A DNA stretch of 57,947 nt from Armatimonadota bacterium (GTDB lineage: Bacteria > Armatimonadota > UBA5829 > JAUSEB01), in the NCBI GenBank assembly GCA_030649165.1, contig JAUSGG010000161.1, positions 1-57,947 on the forward strand, given 5' to 3'. The translations under genes and the position numbers were made by a program. Shown here piece after piece: positions 36,717-45,379 of this stretch; within the stretch, counting starts at the first letter, position 1; each line of letters begins with the position of its first letter. The notes under the pieces are model-generated. The model saw nothing but the letters and a program-made list of their open reading frames with translations. It ran no database searches and was not told the DNA's origin.

Positions 36717-37523
36717 CTATTCGTATTCAATCTGCCTCTTGGTGCGCTTGGCAACGTAGTCCACGATGTCGTAGGGATGGGATCTGGGATCCCAGAGGGA
36801 ATACCGGGGTGTCCAAACGGAACCGTCGGTGAACTCCACATAGAATCCGTCATGGCCGTCCGAAACGCCGACCTTGCGCACGTCGTTCCAGCCGTGGAAT
36901 GAAGGCTGACTGTGCCAGAGCTTGTGCAGAACGATCCCTTTTTCGGTCACTGAGGCCCCCGCAGCCAGAAAGACCGGCAGAGCCGCCAGTGATATGACGA
37001 GAATCACGGAGCTCGCCCACGTAACAGCTTTGCGCGTCATTGTGCCGGCGTGCCGGCGCCAGAGGTCGCGGCGGGGCCCGGCGAGTCGAGGAACCAGAAC
37101 GTTAGAGATCAGGATAGAAGCGGCGATAGAGCCAACGGCAAGTAGTAGGGTGGACAACGCAGAGTACTGCGCGTAATAGAAAGGAGCGTCGGGGCTTGTG
37201 ATTGCAAGAATGCGATGAGAGATCCACGGCGTGGGCCTGACGACGACGGCCCACACCCCTACAGCGCCGACGAGGCTCGCCACCGCATTCCCGACGCGCT
37301 CCACTCGGACCAGGGCGTCCACATCACCAGCGTCCATGACTGCCCTGTACCGGTCGCGTATCTTGCGGAGATTCCTTGGCAAGTACGAGAGCGCGGCGAA
37401 GGCGCCGGAAAGCGGCGGAAGGGCAAGGAGCGGGTTCATGTCCCGCATGGTGACCACGGCCGCCACGGCCCATAGACCGACATAGACAACAGAGCAGATA
37501 AGGGTGGTAAGTCCTGCGCTCAT
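36717..37523 (-). CDS. Integral membrane protein of unknown function with a C-terminal soluble domain
   Basis: I do not recognise this 268-aa protein. It has about five hydrophobic segments (around 5-25, 31-48, 85-102, 118-145 and 168-190). A C-terminal domain of about 75 residues follows, with KLWHSQPSFHGWNDVRKVGV and FYVEFTDGSVWTPRYSLWDP, which looks like a PH-like or DUF-type beta domain seen in small bacterial membrane proteins. It lies 409 bp downstream of the PilY1-like gene on the same strand, with repeats and a hairpin between, so it may be a separate unit. Confidence 0.8.
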   Translation of the reverse strand: MSAGLTTLICSVVYVGLWAVAAVVTMRDMNPLLALPPLSGAFAALSYLPRNLRKIRDRYRAVMDAGDVDALVRVERVGNAVASLVGAVGVWAVVVRPTPWISHRILAITSPDAPFYYAQYSALSTLLLAVGSIAASILISNVLVPRLAGPRRDLWRRHAGTMTRKAVTWASSVILVISLAALPVFLAAGASVTEKGIVLHKLWHSQPSFHGWNDVRKVGVSDGHDGFYVEFTDGSVWTPRYSLWDPRSHPYDIVDYVAKRTKRQIEYE

Positions 37524-37670
37524 AGGCGCACCTCTGCTTGTTGGGTTAGTAGTAACCGCCGGGAATTCCTTCGTGGCGTTGTTTCGTGGCTGACGAGGCT
37601 TCGGCAGGGAGTTGCCGAAGGAACGGACGGTGGTTGGATTCTTCGCTTCGCTCCTTCGAAAGTAGCTTTC

Positions 37671-37692
37671 AGCTATCAGCCGTCAGCCAACT
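37671..37692. repeat. Short heptad repeat (ATCAGCT/TTCAGCT type)
   Basis: AGCTTTCAGCTATCAGCCGTCAGC shows three 7-base units. A related array lies at 56815-56836. Both are in noncoding DNA. Confidence 0.6.
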
Positions 37693-37738
37693 GGCGGCTG
37701 TTTTCACTTTTAGTGACAAGCCGAGGGCCAAGTCGGGA

Positions 37739-37841
37739 TTCCTAGGCAAGCGCCCGGTTTCGGGATTTCCAGGTTGGGATGCAAGGTTGTGCCGTAACCA
37801 CACGAGTTTGAAGCCCAACCCTCAAATCCCGAAACAACGGG
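37739..37841. repeat. Interspersed ~102-bp repeat with inverted ends (family A, copy 2)
   Basis: The same inverted ends as at 99-200 (GGTTTCGGGATTTCC...AGGTTGGG and CCCAACCCTCAAATCCCG...) enclose a diverged centre. A heptad array follows directly at 37843-37876. The 37524-37932 gap otherwise holds no gene that I can support. Confidence 0.8.
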
Positions 37842-37842
37842 A

Positions 37843-37876
37843 GCAGTGAGCGGTGAGCAGTGAGCAGTGAACGGTG
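37843..37876. repeat. Heptanucleotide array (GTGAGCA/GTGAGCG)
   Basis: GAGCAGTGAGCGGTGAGCAG and onward shows five units with the 7-base period. It lies between repeat A copy 2 and the hairpin following the PilY1-like gene. Confidence 0.8.
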
Positions 37877-37905
37877 ATGGCCCCGGTTTGCGGTACCGGG
37901 GCCAT
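37877..37905 (-). terminator. Hairpin after the PilY1-like gene
   Basis: ATGGCCCCGG and CCGGGGCCAT form a 10-bp perfect stem with a 9-base loop, 28 bp past the stop codon of the PilY1-like gene. No U-tract follows on the minus strand, so the terminator call is tentative. Confidence 0.5.
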
Positions 37906-37932
37906 TATACTGGCGACTAACTACAAACCACT

Positions 37933-40900
37933 CTACTGAATCCTGTCTACGCAGGAGGGTTGTTCGAGGTTGCCGCCGTTTTCGGTCACCTGCTTGAGAA
38001 TGAACTCCGGCGCCGGCGATACTTGGGTGGCGCGGATTCTGGGCGCGTACCACATTATCTGAAGGCCGTTTGAGTCGTTCTGCACCTCGAAGACCTCGCC
38101 GGAGAACTCCATGCCGAGGAAGGGCGGGCTGGGCTGGGTGGGGCCGCTGTAGCCGTTGGAGATAAGAATCCGGTCCGCGCCGACTATTTTCGCGCTGGTG
38201 GCGATCAGCGGGGCGTTCACGTTAGCGATCCCCTGGTCGCCGTCGGCGCTTCTGGGGAGTCTTCTGTACTGCTCCGACGTGAGCCACGTCCTAGCAATAC
38301 CGGCATCGCTTCTGACCTCGTAGACGCCGCTCGACGTGCACACGAGATCGTGCCAGGGGTCAGCGGCTACCCCCGTATAGGAGCGATGGAGATATCGGAG
38401 ACCGGCCAGAGGCTCGGAGTTCGTCGGTCCCAGACCGGTTATCGCTGTATAAAGCCCGGCGCCGCCGGGGACATTCTTCACGATGTCCCCGGTTTTCATA
38501 GCCACCGAGAAATCGTTGGGGTCCACGGTCCTGTAGTCCAAGAGGGCGACGGAGCCGCCGGTCTGCTGCGTCTGCGTCTGGTATGGCGAGTCGAAGATGC
38601 TGTAGTTGGAAATGGCGGCGAGGACGAACTGCCTGCCCATATCTGCCGGATGCGCCCATAGCTGAACGTTGCGGAACTCGTAGCGTTTGCCGAGTTCGAG
38701 GGTATGGCTGACCCAGTTGAGCTGCTGACCGGGAGGCACGAGCGCGCCCGTCGCGTCGTATTTATCCACGATATCGACTATCCTGTGGTTGCCGCCGTCG
38801 GCGACAAGGTGATGGAGGACGGAGAAGGTATCGCCTCCGATCTTCTCCATCCCTGCCCAGGCGTAGACGTCGGTCGGTCCGTTGAGCTGGAGAGGATCTC
38901 CGGGCCGCAGAAGGCCCTGGGGGTCCGAAAAGCTCGTCATCCACCAGGTAACGTTGCCCGACCTGTCGATACGCAGAATCTGGTTGTTGCCGGTGTCGGC
39001 CACGATATAGTCGCCGGAGTTCATGATCTTCGCCATCGCGGGACGGTTTATGGTCTGCAATTCCATTAGCTGACTGCCGCTGGAGGTGGTGGTGGGCTTG
39101 CTGATGGATTCGACGGTCCAGGTGACTTTGCCCCCACCATCCAGCTCGACCAGCCTGCGGTTATCGGCTACGAGGGTCAGCGGGTTGTCGAAGCCGTGGA
39201 TGCCGTCCGCCGCCACCACGCCCATAAGGCCGTTCGCGGCGGCAATCGAAGCCCTTGTCGGGCCGCTCGCGCGCTGCGTCGGCCCGCCGATGGGTTCGTT
39301 CCATCTGACGTGCTTGGTCAGGCTCTGGTCAGAGGCAGCGTACATCGGCGGCACGGAGAAGACCTGGCCGCCGTTCGTAACGCCAGTTTCAACGTCAACG
39401 GAGAAGATGTAGCCGTCATCGCATTGGAAGTAGACGTAATCGCCGACGACTACGGGCGGCGCGTGTATCCCGCCGCAAGGTTTGATGCCGTCGATAATAT
39501 CGTTGTGATAGGGCGCCATATACCAGAGCAGGTTGTTCCACTGGCCGAGGTCCACCTGGGACGATGGAAGCTGCACGCCGTCCACAAACACTATAACCGG
39601 CAGAGCGGGAGTTATGGGACACCTCGCGAAGCCGCTGGATTGTGGTGTAAGGGTCGAGAAGTCGGGTATGGAAATGGTCCCACGGTCGTAGTCGATCATC
39701 TGGGACGGCACACGCGCGGCGTCGTTCGGGAGCGACAGGTTGGCGCTGGGCGCAAAGAGCGGGTCGGGCTGCCAAATCCGGACATCGCGCTTGCGCCGGG
39801 TGTTCTGGTCCGTAAGCGGCTCGTGAATCCGGATGACCATGTCCGGTTTGGCCTTGAAGCAGAGCAGCGCGCCATTCGAGAAGGGGAGGTTCTTGCCGTC
39901 CGACCACGCGGTTACGAACAACTTGCCACCCGCAAGGGCGGGCGAGGGCGAAGGCTGGAGCCCGCGGATGGCGTATCCGACAGGCGAAGCGGGCGTACCG
40001 GGACCGATGAGGTCCCGGGTATGATCGAGGACCACTCCCGGGTGCGACATAACGCCCTCGTTAGTCCCGGCGTGCAACGGGTAACGCCATTTGAGGTCCC
40101 AGTGGGAATTGGCGGTGTTTCCGGCGTATCCGAGCTGGATGGACTGGACCTCGCCGACATTCAGGCCGCCGGGCGGACGTTGAGCGCAGAGGTAGACCAG
40201 CCCGTCGCGGCCCAGCGCGGGTGCGCCGTCAAGCGTCATGCCGCCGGGAGCGCCTGGAATCAATGTGAATTCGGGTCTCAGGGTATAAAAATCAATGTTC
40301 GGGCTGGCTCCATTACCGGGAGCGGGAAAATCGAGCCGGTAGTTGGCGTAGAGAATCCAGTCCGTCGGCGGGGGCGCGGTCCCCGATAGCTTGGTTACGG
40401 CGAAGCAGCCGACTCCGGGCTGGTTAGGCGATCCGTCCGTCGGTGGATTGGCGGGCGGCCAATTTATGCCACCGCCGGGAATGGGGACGCCGTCCGAGTC
40501 CGTCGCCCATACCTGGGGATAGTCCGGATTGGTCGTGTCTCCCCCGGCGTCAAAGATCCTGCGTCCTCTGAACATCGTGTCGTAGTAGCCGAGCGTGTTG
40601 GTTCCCGACCCGAACGTGCTGGGGGCCCGCAGACGTTCGTTCTTGATGGCCAGGCCGAGCGCCAGAATATGGTCATTCGGACCGCCTGTTTGATTGCCGT
40701 TCTGGTCGTGGGGCATCGCTTTTCCGGCAATGAAAGCGACATCGATGACGGCGCCGTTATCGTCGTTCTCGATGGTCCCGATGACGGGGGCGGACTTAAA
40801 CGCGTAGGTTGTAGACCCGGGCAGACTGCCTATAACGTTCGGGCATACCCAGGACGGGCCGGCAGGACTGTAACCACGGAATACGCCGTCCACTCCGGCC

Positions 40901-42387
40901 TGGTATATCCAGCCGTTGTGGAAAGCCAGCGGATGCGGAGGTTCCTTCGAGCCTGACGGCGGCAACGGAGTGGGCCAGGCTGGAAAATCCGAGGACCGCG
41001 GCGCTATTTGGACGGGTACACGGCCAAGAATACCGGGCGGTACTGTGGGAAACGCCTGCCACGCGCGCACCCAGCCGTCGCGGCTCTGCACAGCCACTAT
41101 CTCGAAGGAGTCTCCGCCCTCCAGCCTCACTTCGGCCACCATCGGCGCCGAACATGGCCCCCCGGCTGGGGCCCCGGCTGGGGCCGTCCAGATTGTGTCA
41201 AAGGGATCGCTGGCGTTATCGGGCACACCATCGTCAGGATTGCCGTCTCCGTCGAGGTCTTCGCCGGGCACGGCGTCCAGGGCGTATACCGTGCCGCGGC
41301 CGTCGGCGTAGAAGAAGACATTCTTATACAACACCGCGCTGGTTTCGAAGTCCGGTGGGCTGCCCAGCATCTTCCACCGCTCGATCATAGCGCCGCCCAA
41401 ATCCTCGATGGAGCCCGCGGCGCGCCGGACGTCTTTGCGGAAGGTCATCCACGAAGCCGACCAGTTGCAGATGTTGTAGGCGAGTTTGAGGTCGCCCGCG
41501 GGGGCGTAGGCGAGCCCGTCTCGCACGTTCCGGTTCGTCGTGTCCATACATCCAGAGCCCGGGGCGCCGACGCCGACGCTGATAGCCTCGCCGATACCCC
41601 CGGCCGTGGCCACAATCGCGCCGCTGCCGTAGTGCGCTCCCGCGACGTAGGCGAACTTATTACCCGGATCGCCGCTGTCGGGGATATTCTTCACGATCGG
41701 CAATAGGACGGTGGGCTCGGCGGCGCCGCCATTGCCGGCTATCGCTCCGACTTGCAGATAGCAGCCCTGGAGGCGCGCCGCGCCAAGCACGTTTATCTCT
41801 CCTTCGGTCACCCAGTAGGGAGCCGAGAGCAGAGGATGGTGGCGGGACATCACGCCGGCCGGAGGCGACCCACCGCCGGTGAAGAAATCGAAGCCCCGTA
41901 TGAAGAACGATCCGCCGAAAGGCTGGGTAATGCCGCCCACGGGCCGGTCGATCCACAGAACGCCGCCCGCGTCCACGAAATTCCGCAGCTTGAGAAGGTC
42001 TTCCGTGGTGAAAGCCATGCCGACGTTGGCGCAAAGGTAGAGCAGGTCGAACTTCAGGAGATTGTCCAGGACGGTGCGGCGGAGGCTGACCTTCCAGTAC
42101 GCCGAGCAGTTCTTGAAGCTCGATGTGGACAGTGGGTTGACGAATTCCCAGCCGCGGGGTTTAAGGTCGTACCGCTGGTCCATAATGAAGAAGACGAACG
42201 GATACGGCGCTATCTGCATCATAGCGCCCCCGAAGTCGGGGTCCGGCGTGACGCCGGGCAGCACGAGGACGCCGGCTTTGATCTCGCGCTTGGAGCTGGA
42301 GTAAAGGAAGCTGCCGGCGCAGGCGGGGGAGGCGCCGGCAGCGGCGATGCTTGCTGTTAGGAATATGATTGTCAGTCGTTTGACCAT
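37933..42387 (-). CDS. PilY1-like secreted PQQ/NHL propeller protein (about 1484 aa)
   Basis: A signal peptide (LTIIFLTASIAAAGASPACAG) opens the protein. A glutamine-amidotransferase/DUF4159-like domain (about 35-260) follows, with LLYLCANVG and LRNFVDAGGVLWIDRP. PQQ-type blades run from about 350, with FFYADGRGTVYALDAVPG followed by the calcium-loop-like EDLDGDGNPDDG, then GWIYQAGVDGVFRGYSP and FQCDDGYIFSVDVETG. NHL-type blades (VADTGNNQILRIDRSGNV, VADGGNHRIVDIVDKYD) come near about 1110-1190. It ends the pilV-pilW-pilX series, exactly where pilY1 stands in Pseudomonas. PilY1 is a calcium-binding propeller at the pilus tip; the equivalent role here is inferred from position and fold, not from overall similarity. 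Confidence 0.85.
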   Translation of the reverse strand: MVKRLTIIFLTASIAAAGASPACAGSFLYSSSKREIKAGVLVLPGVTPDPDFGGAMMQIAPYPFVFFIMDQRYDLKPRGWEFVNPLSTSSFKNCSAYWKVSLRRTVLDNLLKFDLLYLCANVGMAFTTEDLLKLRNFVDAGGVLWIDRPVGGITQPFGGSFFIRGFDFFTGGGSPPAGVMSRHHPLLSAPYWVTEGEINVLGAARLQGCYLQVGAIAGNGGAAEPTVLLPIVKNIPDSGDPGNKFAYVAGAHYGSGAIVATAGGIGEAISVGVGAPGSGCMDTTNRNVRDGLAYAPAGDLKLAYNICNWSASWMTFRKDVRRAAGSIEDLGGAMIERWKMLGSPPDFETSAVLYKNVFFYADGRGTVYALDAVPGEDLDGDGNPDDGVPDNASDPFDTIWTAPAGAPAGGPCSAPMVAEVRLEGGDSFEIVAVQSRDGWVRAWQAFPTVPPGILGRVPVQIAPRSSDFPAWPTPLPPSGSKEPPHPLAFHNGWIYQAGVDGVFRGYSPAGPSWVCPNVIGSLPGSTTYAFKSAPVIGTIENDDNGAVIDVAFIAGKAMPHDQNGNQTGGPNDHILALGLAIKNERLRAPSTFGSGTNTLGYYDTMFRGRRIFDAGGDTTNPDYPQVWATDSDGVPIPGGGINWPPANPPTDGSPNQPGVGCFAVTKLSGTAPPPTDWILYANYRLDFPAPGNGASPNIDFYTLRPEFTLIPGAPGGMTLDGAPALGRDGLVYLCAQRPPGGLNVGEVQSIQLGYAGNTANSHWDLKWRYPLHAGTNEGVMSHPGVVLDHTRDLIGPGTPASPVGYAIRGLQPSPSPALAGGKLFVTAWSDGKNLPFSNGALLCFKAKPDMVIRIHEPLTDQNTRRKRDVRIWQPDPLFAPSANLSLPNDAARVPSQMIDYDRGTISIPDFSTLTPQSSGFARCPITPALPVIVFVDGVQLPSSQVDLGQWNNLLWYMAPYHNDIIDGIKPCGGIHAPPVVVGDYVYFQCDDGYIFSVDVETGVTNGGQVFSVPPMYAASDQSLTKHVRWNEPIGGPTQRASGPTRASIAAANGLMGVVAADGIHGFDNPLTLVADNRRLVELDGGGKVTWTVESISKPTTTSSGSQLMELQTINRPAMAKIMNSGDYIVADTGNNQILRIDRSGNVTWWMTSFSDPQGLLRPGDPLQLNGPTDVYAWAGMEKIGGDTFSVLHHLVADGGNHRIVDIVDKYDATGALVPPGQQLNWVSHTLELGKRYEFRNVQLWAHPADMGRQFVLAAISNYSIFDSPYQTQTQQTGGSVALLDYRTVDPNDFSVAMKTGDIVKNVPGGAGLYTAITGLGPTNSEPLAGLRYLHRSYTGVAADPWHDLVCTSSGVYEVRSDAGIARTWLTSEQYRRLPRSADGDQGIANVNAPLIATSAKIVGADRILISNGYSGPTQPSPPFLGMEFSGEVFEVQNDSNGLQIMWYAPRIRATQVSPAPEFILKQVTENGGNLEQPSCVDRIQ

Positions 42388-42591
42388 AGCGGGACTCACT
42401 CTGATTTCAGATTTTAGATTTTCAAATTTCCAATTGCAGATTTCAGCGAGATAAGTTCAACCCTCACCCCAGCCCTCTCCCTTCCAGGGAGAGGGGGTTG
42501 CCCTCGGTTTAGTCGATTCGTTCTGCTCAGACCCCAGCCCAGCCCGGTTTAGAGGTTGGAAGTCGGTTGTGCCCTCGATTCTCTCTATTCT

Positions 42592-42655
42592 CCACTGCTC
42601 ACCGCTCACCGCTCACTGCTCACTGCTCACTGCTCACTGTTCACTGTTCACTGCC
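42592..42655. repeat. Heptanucleotide array after the PilX-like gene
   Basis: On the minus strand GGCAGTGAACAGTGAACAGT and onward gives about nine units. It starts 2 bases after the TGA stop of the PilX-like gene. The rest of the 269-bp gap to the PilY1-like gene holds a family B hairpin (42461-42496) and GATTTCA-like short repeats (42400-42445). Confidence 0.85.
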
Positions 42656-42656
42656 C

Positions 42657-45377
42657 TCAGACCGGTTGGCCGTAGAAGATGAGGGTTGGGCTGACGGGCA
42701 GGTTGGGCGTTATGGGCAGCGCGCGGCCGTAGCCGTCCACTCGCAAATACAGGTTTGTGTCGGGATCGCGCGGGCAGCCGATTATCTCGTCGTACATGAA
42801 ACTGATCCCCTGGCCGGGGTGCTTGGTCCCCGTGCTGGAGCTGCCGTACTTCTCCGGAATGCCGCACCATTTCGACGCCCACTCGCTTACGTCGCCGGCA
42901 GAGGCGGGCAGGTTCTCGGTTACGGCGCCGTTGAGCGTTATCTTTATGTCCAAAGGATCGCCGAAGTACGGGAACTCGTCTCTTGTGCCGAGGGGCCTGT
43001 AGCCGCGGCTCGGGCTCGTGAAGTTCTCCGGCGTGTCGTCGGGATTCGGGTTAAACCAGGGTCCGGGGATAACGAAGAATGACTTGTTCTGAGCGTAGAT
43101 AATCGCCTCGATAACGATGTCCATCGGCTGAATGACGAACCCGGACAGCAGATAGTTGTTCCGCGCGATGCTGGTCTGGTCCAGCCCGAGTTCCATAAGG
43201 TTCATATAGCCCGCGTCAGGCGTGAGGAGACCCACGGGGGCGTCAACTCCCGCGGCGGCCATATCGAGCCTGAAGACATTGTGCTCGAAGACCGTCCCGA
43301 TGCCGACACCGGGCGGCCCTCCCTGCAAAGGATCGGCGAGCCCGTACACCCAGCTCGGCCACGGCGGCGGCGGCGCGCCTATTGGGTAATTGTTGTACAG
43401 GCCGTAATTCACGTTGATATCATCGCCGCGGTTGACCCAGAGGTTGATATATGAACTGCCGTACTGCCCAGCGTGGCGAACGCAGAGGAACGGGCTGAAA
43501 CTGGTTCCGAGCAAGTAGTCCGCCGGACCGAAGGAAAACGCGCAGCGGAAGTTGCTGGACGGCTCAGGCGTGACTATCAGGTGGAACGGCGGCTCGCCCG
43601 TTTGCGGATCAGATCCTATGGAGGTGGGCCCGGTCTCTGTCAGCAGGCTGACAAATTGGGTAGTATTGATGCAGACATAATCCTCAGCGAGCAGCGAGAT
43701 CGCACATGTCGGGTCCGGGTTCAGGCGGACGTCCCGGCTCCTCCTTGGGTCGCGATACTTCAGAATATTGCCTTCGATATAAATGGTCGCGCCGGACACG
43801 ATGGTCAACTGCGCGTCGTGGCGGTTATCATGGGGCGGGTAGGCGTGTTTCTCAGGAGGCAGCATGCCCTTGATGCGTATGTTGCCCTCGGCGAATATGA
43901 CGCCGTTGGCGGGGTAGGGCATGTTGATGGTCTGGCCCCAGCCGGGCCGCGGATTTCCTTTCGGGTCGAGCCAGACGCGCTTGACGCCGCCCCGCTCGAC
44001 GTCGGTCCTGGTCAGGGTTATGTAGTAATCTTCGTATTTCTTGCCGTTGGTGTCTTCGAACTCTGTTTTCAAGTCCCCGTTAAAAGTGATCTGCACGCCG
44101 GGCGGGACGTAGAAGGGGCCGCGCCAATAGGGTGACATCTCATTATTGGCCCTCATCCAGTCGGCCCTGAGCGTTCTGCCGCCGATAAGGGTTTCGCTCT
44201 CCCCCTGAACGTCACTGAAGTTGTCTACGTAGAGTCCGCGCCCCCAGCCGAAGAACCCGCTATTCAGGCCGGTGTAGTTTCCGCCATCGTCCTTGAGCCA
44301 TTCGCCGGAATTGCGGGTGAGCGCGCGGTATCGCATGGTTTTCGACGATTGGAGGAAGAGGTCGAGCAGCGGGGCCTCGATACGCCTGATGGCGCGGGGC
44401 CGCTTGCTGGGGAGAGGTTCGGGGTCGTCCGAACCATCGCGGTAGAAGCCGTAGAAGGTGTCAAAAGCGCCTGTGCTGGGAGGAACGTCACTGAGGTCCG
44501 GCGGGAAAGACGCATCCACCGGTTGAGTGTCGATTCTGTGGAGGTTAACGATGGTTCTGCCGCTCGGAAGGTCGGCGTGACTGATTTCACCGGCGACATC
44601 CACGGTATCTATGGGCAGCGGGGGGACGGGATCTGTGGGACGAGCGGGAGTGTTGGCCACTGACCGCAGATAGATATCGACCGACTTGCCATTCCAGACG
44701 AGGTTTCCGTTTACCCTGATCGGGGCGCCGTTGCCTTGATCTCCGAATTTCACGTCAAACCCGGGGAAGCCGAGATCGATCTGGGTAGCGCGTTTTTCCT
44801 TGTTGGTAACGAAGCGGCAGTAGTCGGTGACGCCGATGGGCTTGTATGCGGTCATCTCGTAACGCAGCAAATGCTTGGACGCGATGGCCATCGTGGTGGG
44901 GTCGGTCCGGTCCACGGCGCCGATACGACCGATGGATTCGATCTTGATGTACTTGGAGAGCGGGTCCCGCGGGTCCGGGTTGTATGACACGCGCAGCAGG
45001 AACCGGCCCTGGCCCGAGCTGATGCGGGAGAAGCGCTCGTTGAGAGGCAGGTAGACCCATTTGCCGTCCGGATCGTTCGGGTAGAGAGCCGCGGGAGCCG
45101 CAATAGTCGCAAACTCCGGCTCGGGCCGCCAATCGGCGCCCTCTTCGCTCCGGGTGAGCATCATGTCCGCGTATTCGATGCCGGCGCGCGCGAGCTGCTC
45201 GACCTTGAGCATTTCGCTGGAACGCCCGGCGCGAAAGAGGTTGCGGGTGACCATAGCGATGAAGATGACTCCGAGGAAGCTGAGCAGGAACATTATGACG
45301 ATGGCGAGGATAAGGGATTGGCCGCGACGATTGGAAGTTGAATGTTGAAGGTTGAAGGTTGAATGAGCGTTCACCAC
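42657..45377 (-). CDS. PilX-like giant minor pilin with DUF4900-like region (906 aa)
   Basis: The leader ends NRRG, followed by QSLILAIVIMFLLSFLGVIF, a class III-like N-terminal helix without Glu at position +5 (Leu instead). A long body follows, with a DUF4900-like stretch (GVIFAEGNIRIKG, LTIVSGATIYIEGNI, ISLLAEDYVCINTT) that suggests a beta-solenoid. Usual PilX proteins have under 250 residues. The closest parallel I know in size is ComZ of Thermus, a large tip pilin with an inserted beta-solenoid that binds DNA. GTG 45377 follows GTGAGG, which is the end of the upstream gene; the first 16 codons overlap a GTTGAAG heptad array. Confidence 0.85.
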   Translation of the reverse strand: MVNAHSTFNLQHSTSNRRGQSLILAIVIMFLLSFLGVIFIAMVTRNLFRAGRSSEMLKVEQLARAGIEYADMMLTRSEEGADWRPEPEFATIAAPAALYPNDPDGKWVYLPLNERFSRISSGQGRFLLRVSYNPDPRDPLSKYIKIESIGRIGAVDRTDPTTMAIASKHLLRYEMTAYKPIGVTDYCRFVTNKEKRATQIDLGFPGFDVKFGDQGNGAPIRVNGNLVWNGKSVDIYLRSVANTPARPTDPVPPLPIDTVDVAGEISHADLPSGRTIVNLHRIDTQPVDASFPPDLSDVPPSTGAFDTFYGFYRDGSDDPEPLPSKRPRAIRRIEAPLLDLFLQSSKTMRYRALTRNSGEWLKDDGGNYTGLNSGFFGWGRGLYVDNFSDVQGESETLIGGRTLRADWMRANNEMSPYWRGPFYVPPGVQITFNGDLKTEFEDTNGKKYEDYYITLTRTDVERGGVKRVWLDPKGNPRPGWGQTINMPYPANGVIFAEGNIRIKGMLPPEKHAYPPHDNRHDAQLTIVSGATIYIEGNILKYRDPRRSRDVRLNPDPTCAISLLAEDYVCINTTQFVSLLTETGPTSIGSDPQTGEPPFHLIVTPEPSSNFRCAFSFGPADYLLGTSFSPFLCVRHAGQYGSSYINLWVNRGDDINVNYGLYNNYPIGAPPPPWPSWVYGLADPLQGGPPGVGIGTVFEHNVFRLDMAAAGVDAPVGLLTPDAGYMNLMELGLDQTSIARNNYLLSGFVIQPMDIVIEAIIYAQNKSFFVIPGPWFNPNPDDTPENFTSPSRGYRPLGTRDEFPYFGDPLDIKITLNGAVTENLPASAGDVSEWASKWCGIPEKYGSSSTGTKHPGQGISFMYDEIIGCPRDPDTNLYLRVDGYGRALPITPNLPVSPTLIFYGQPV
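45336..45368. repeat. Heptanucleotide array (GTTGAAG) inside the PilX-like leader
   Basis: GAAGTTGAATGTTGAAGGTT and onward shows four 7-base units on the plus strand; the minus strand encodes STFNLQHSTS in the prepilin leader. A related noncoding array is at 56841-56860. Confidence 0.85.
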
Positions 45378-45379
45378 AG

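Noticed and set aside
39196-40389. 397-codon plus-strand frame within the PilY1-like gene
   Set aside because: Composition is Arg/Val/Gly-rich without domain signatures, and it is antisense to the PQQ blades.
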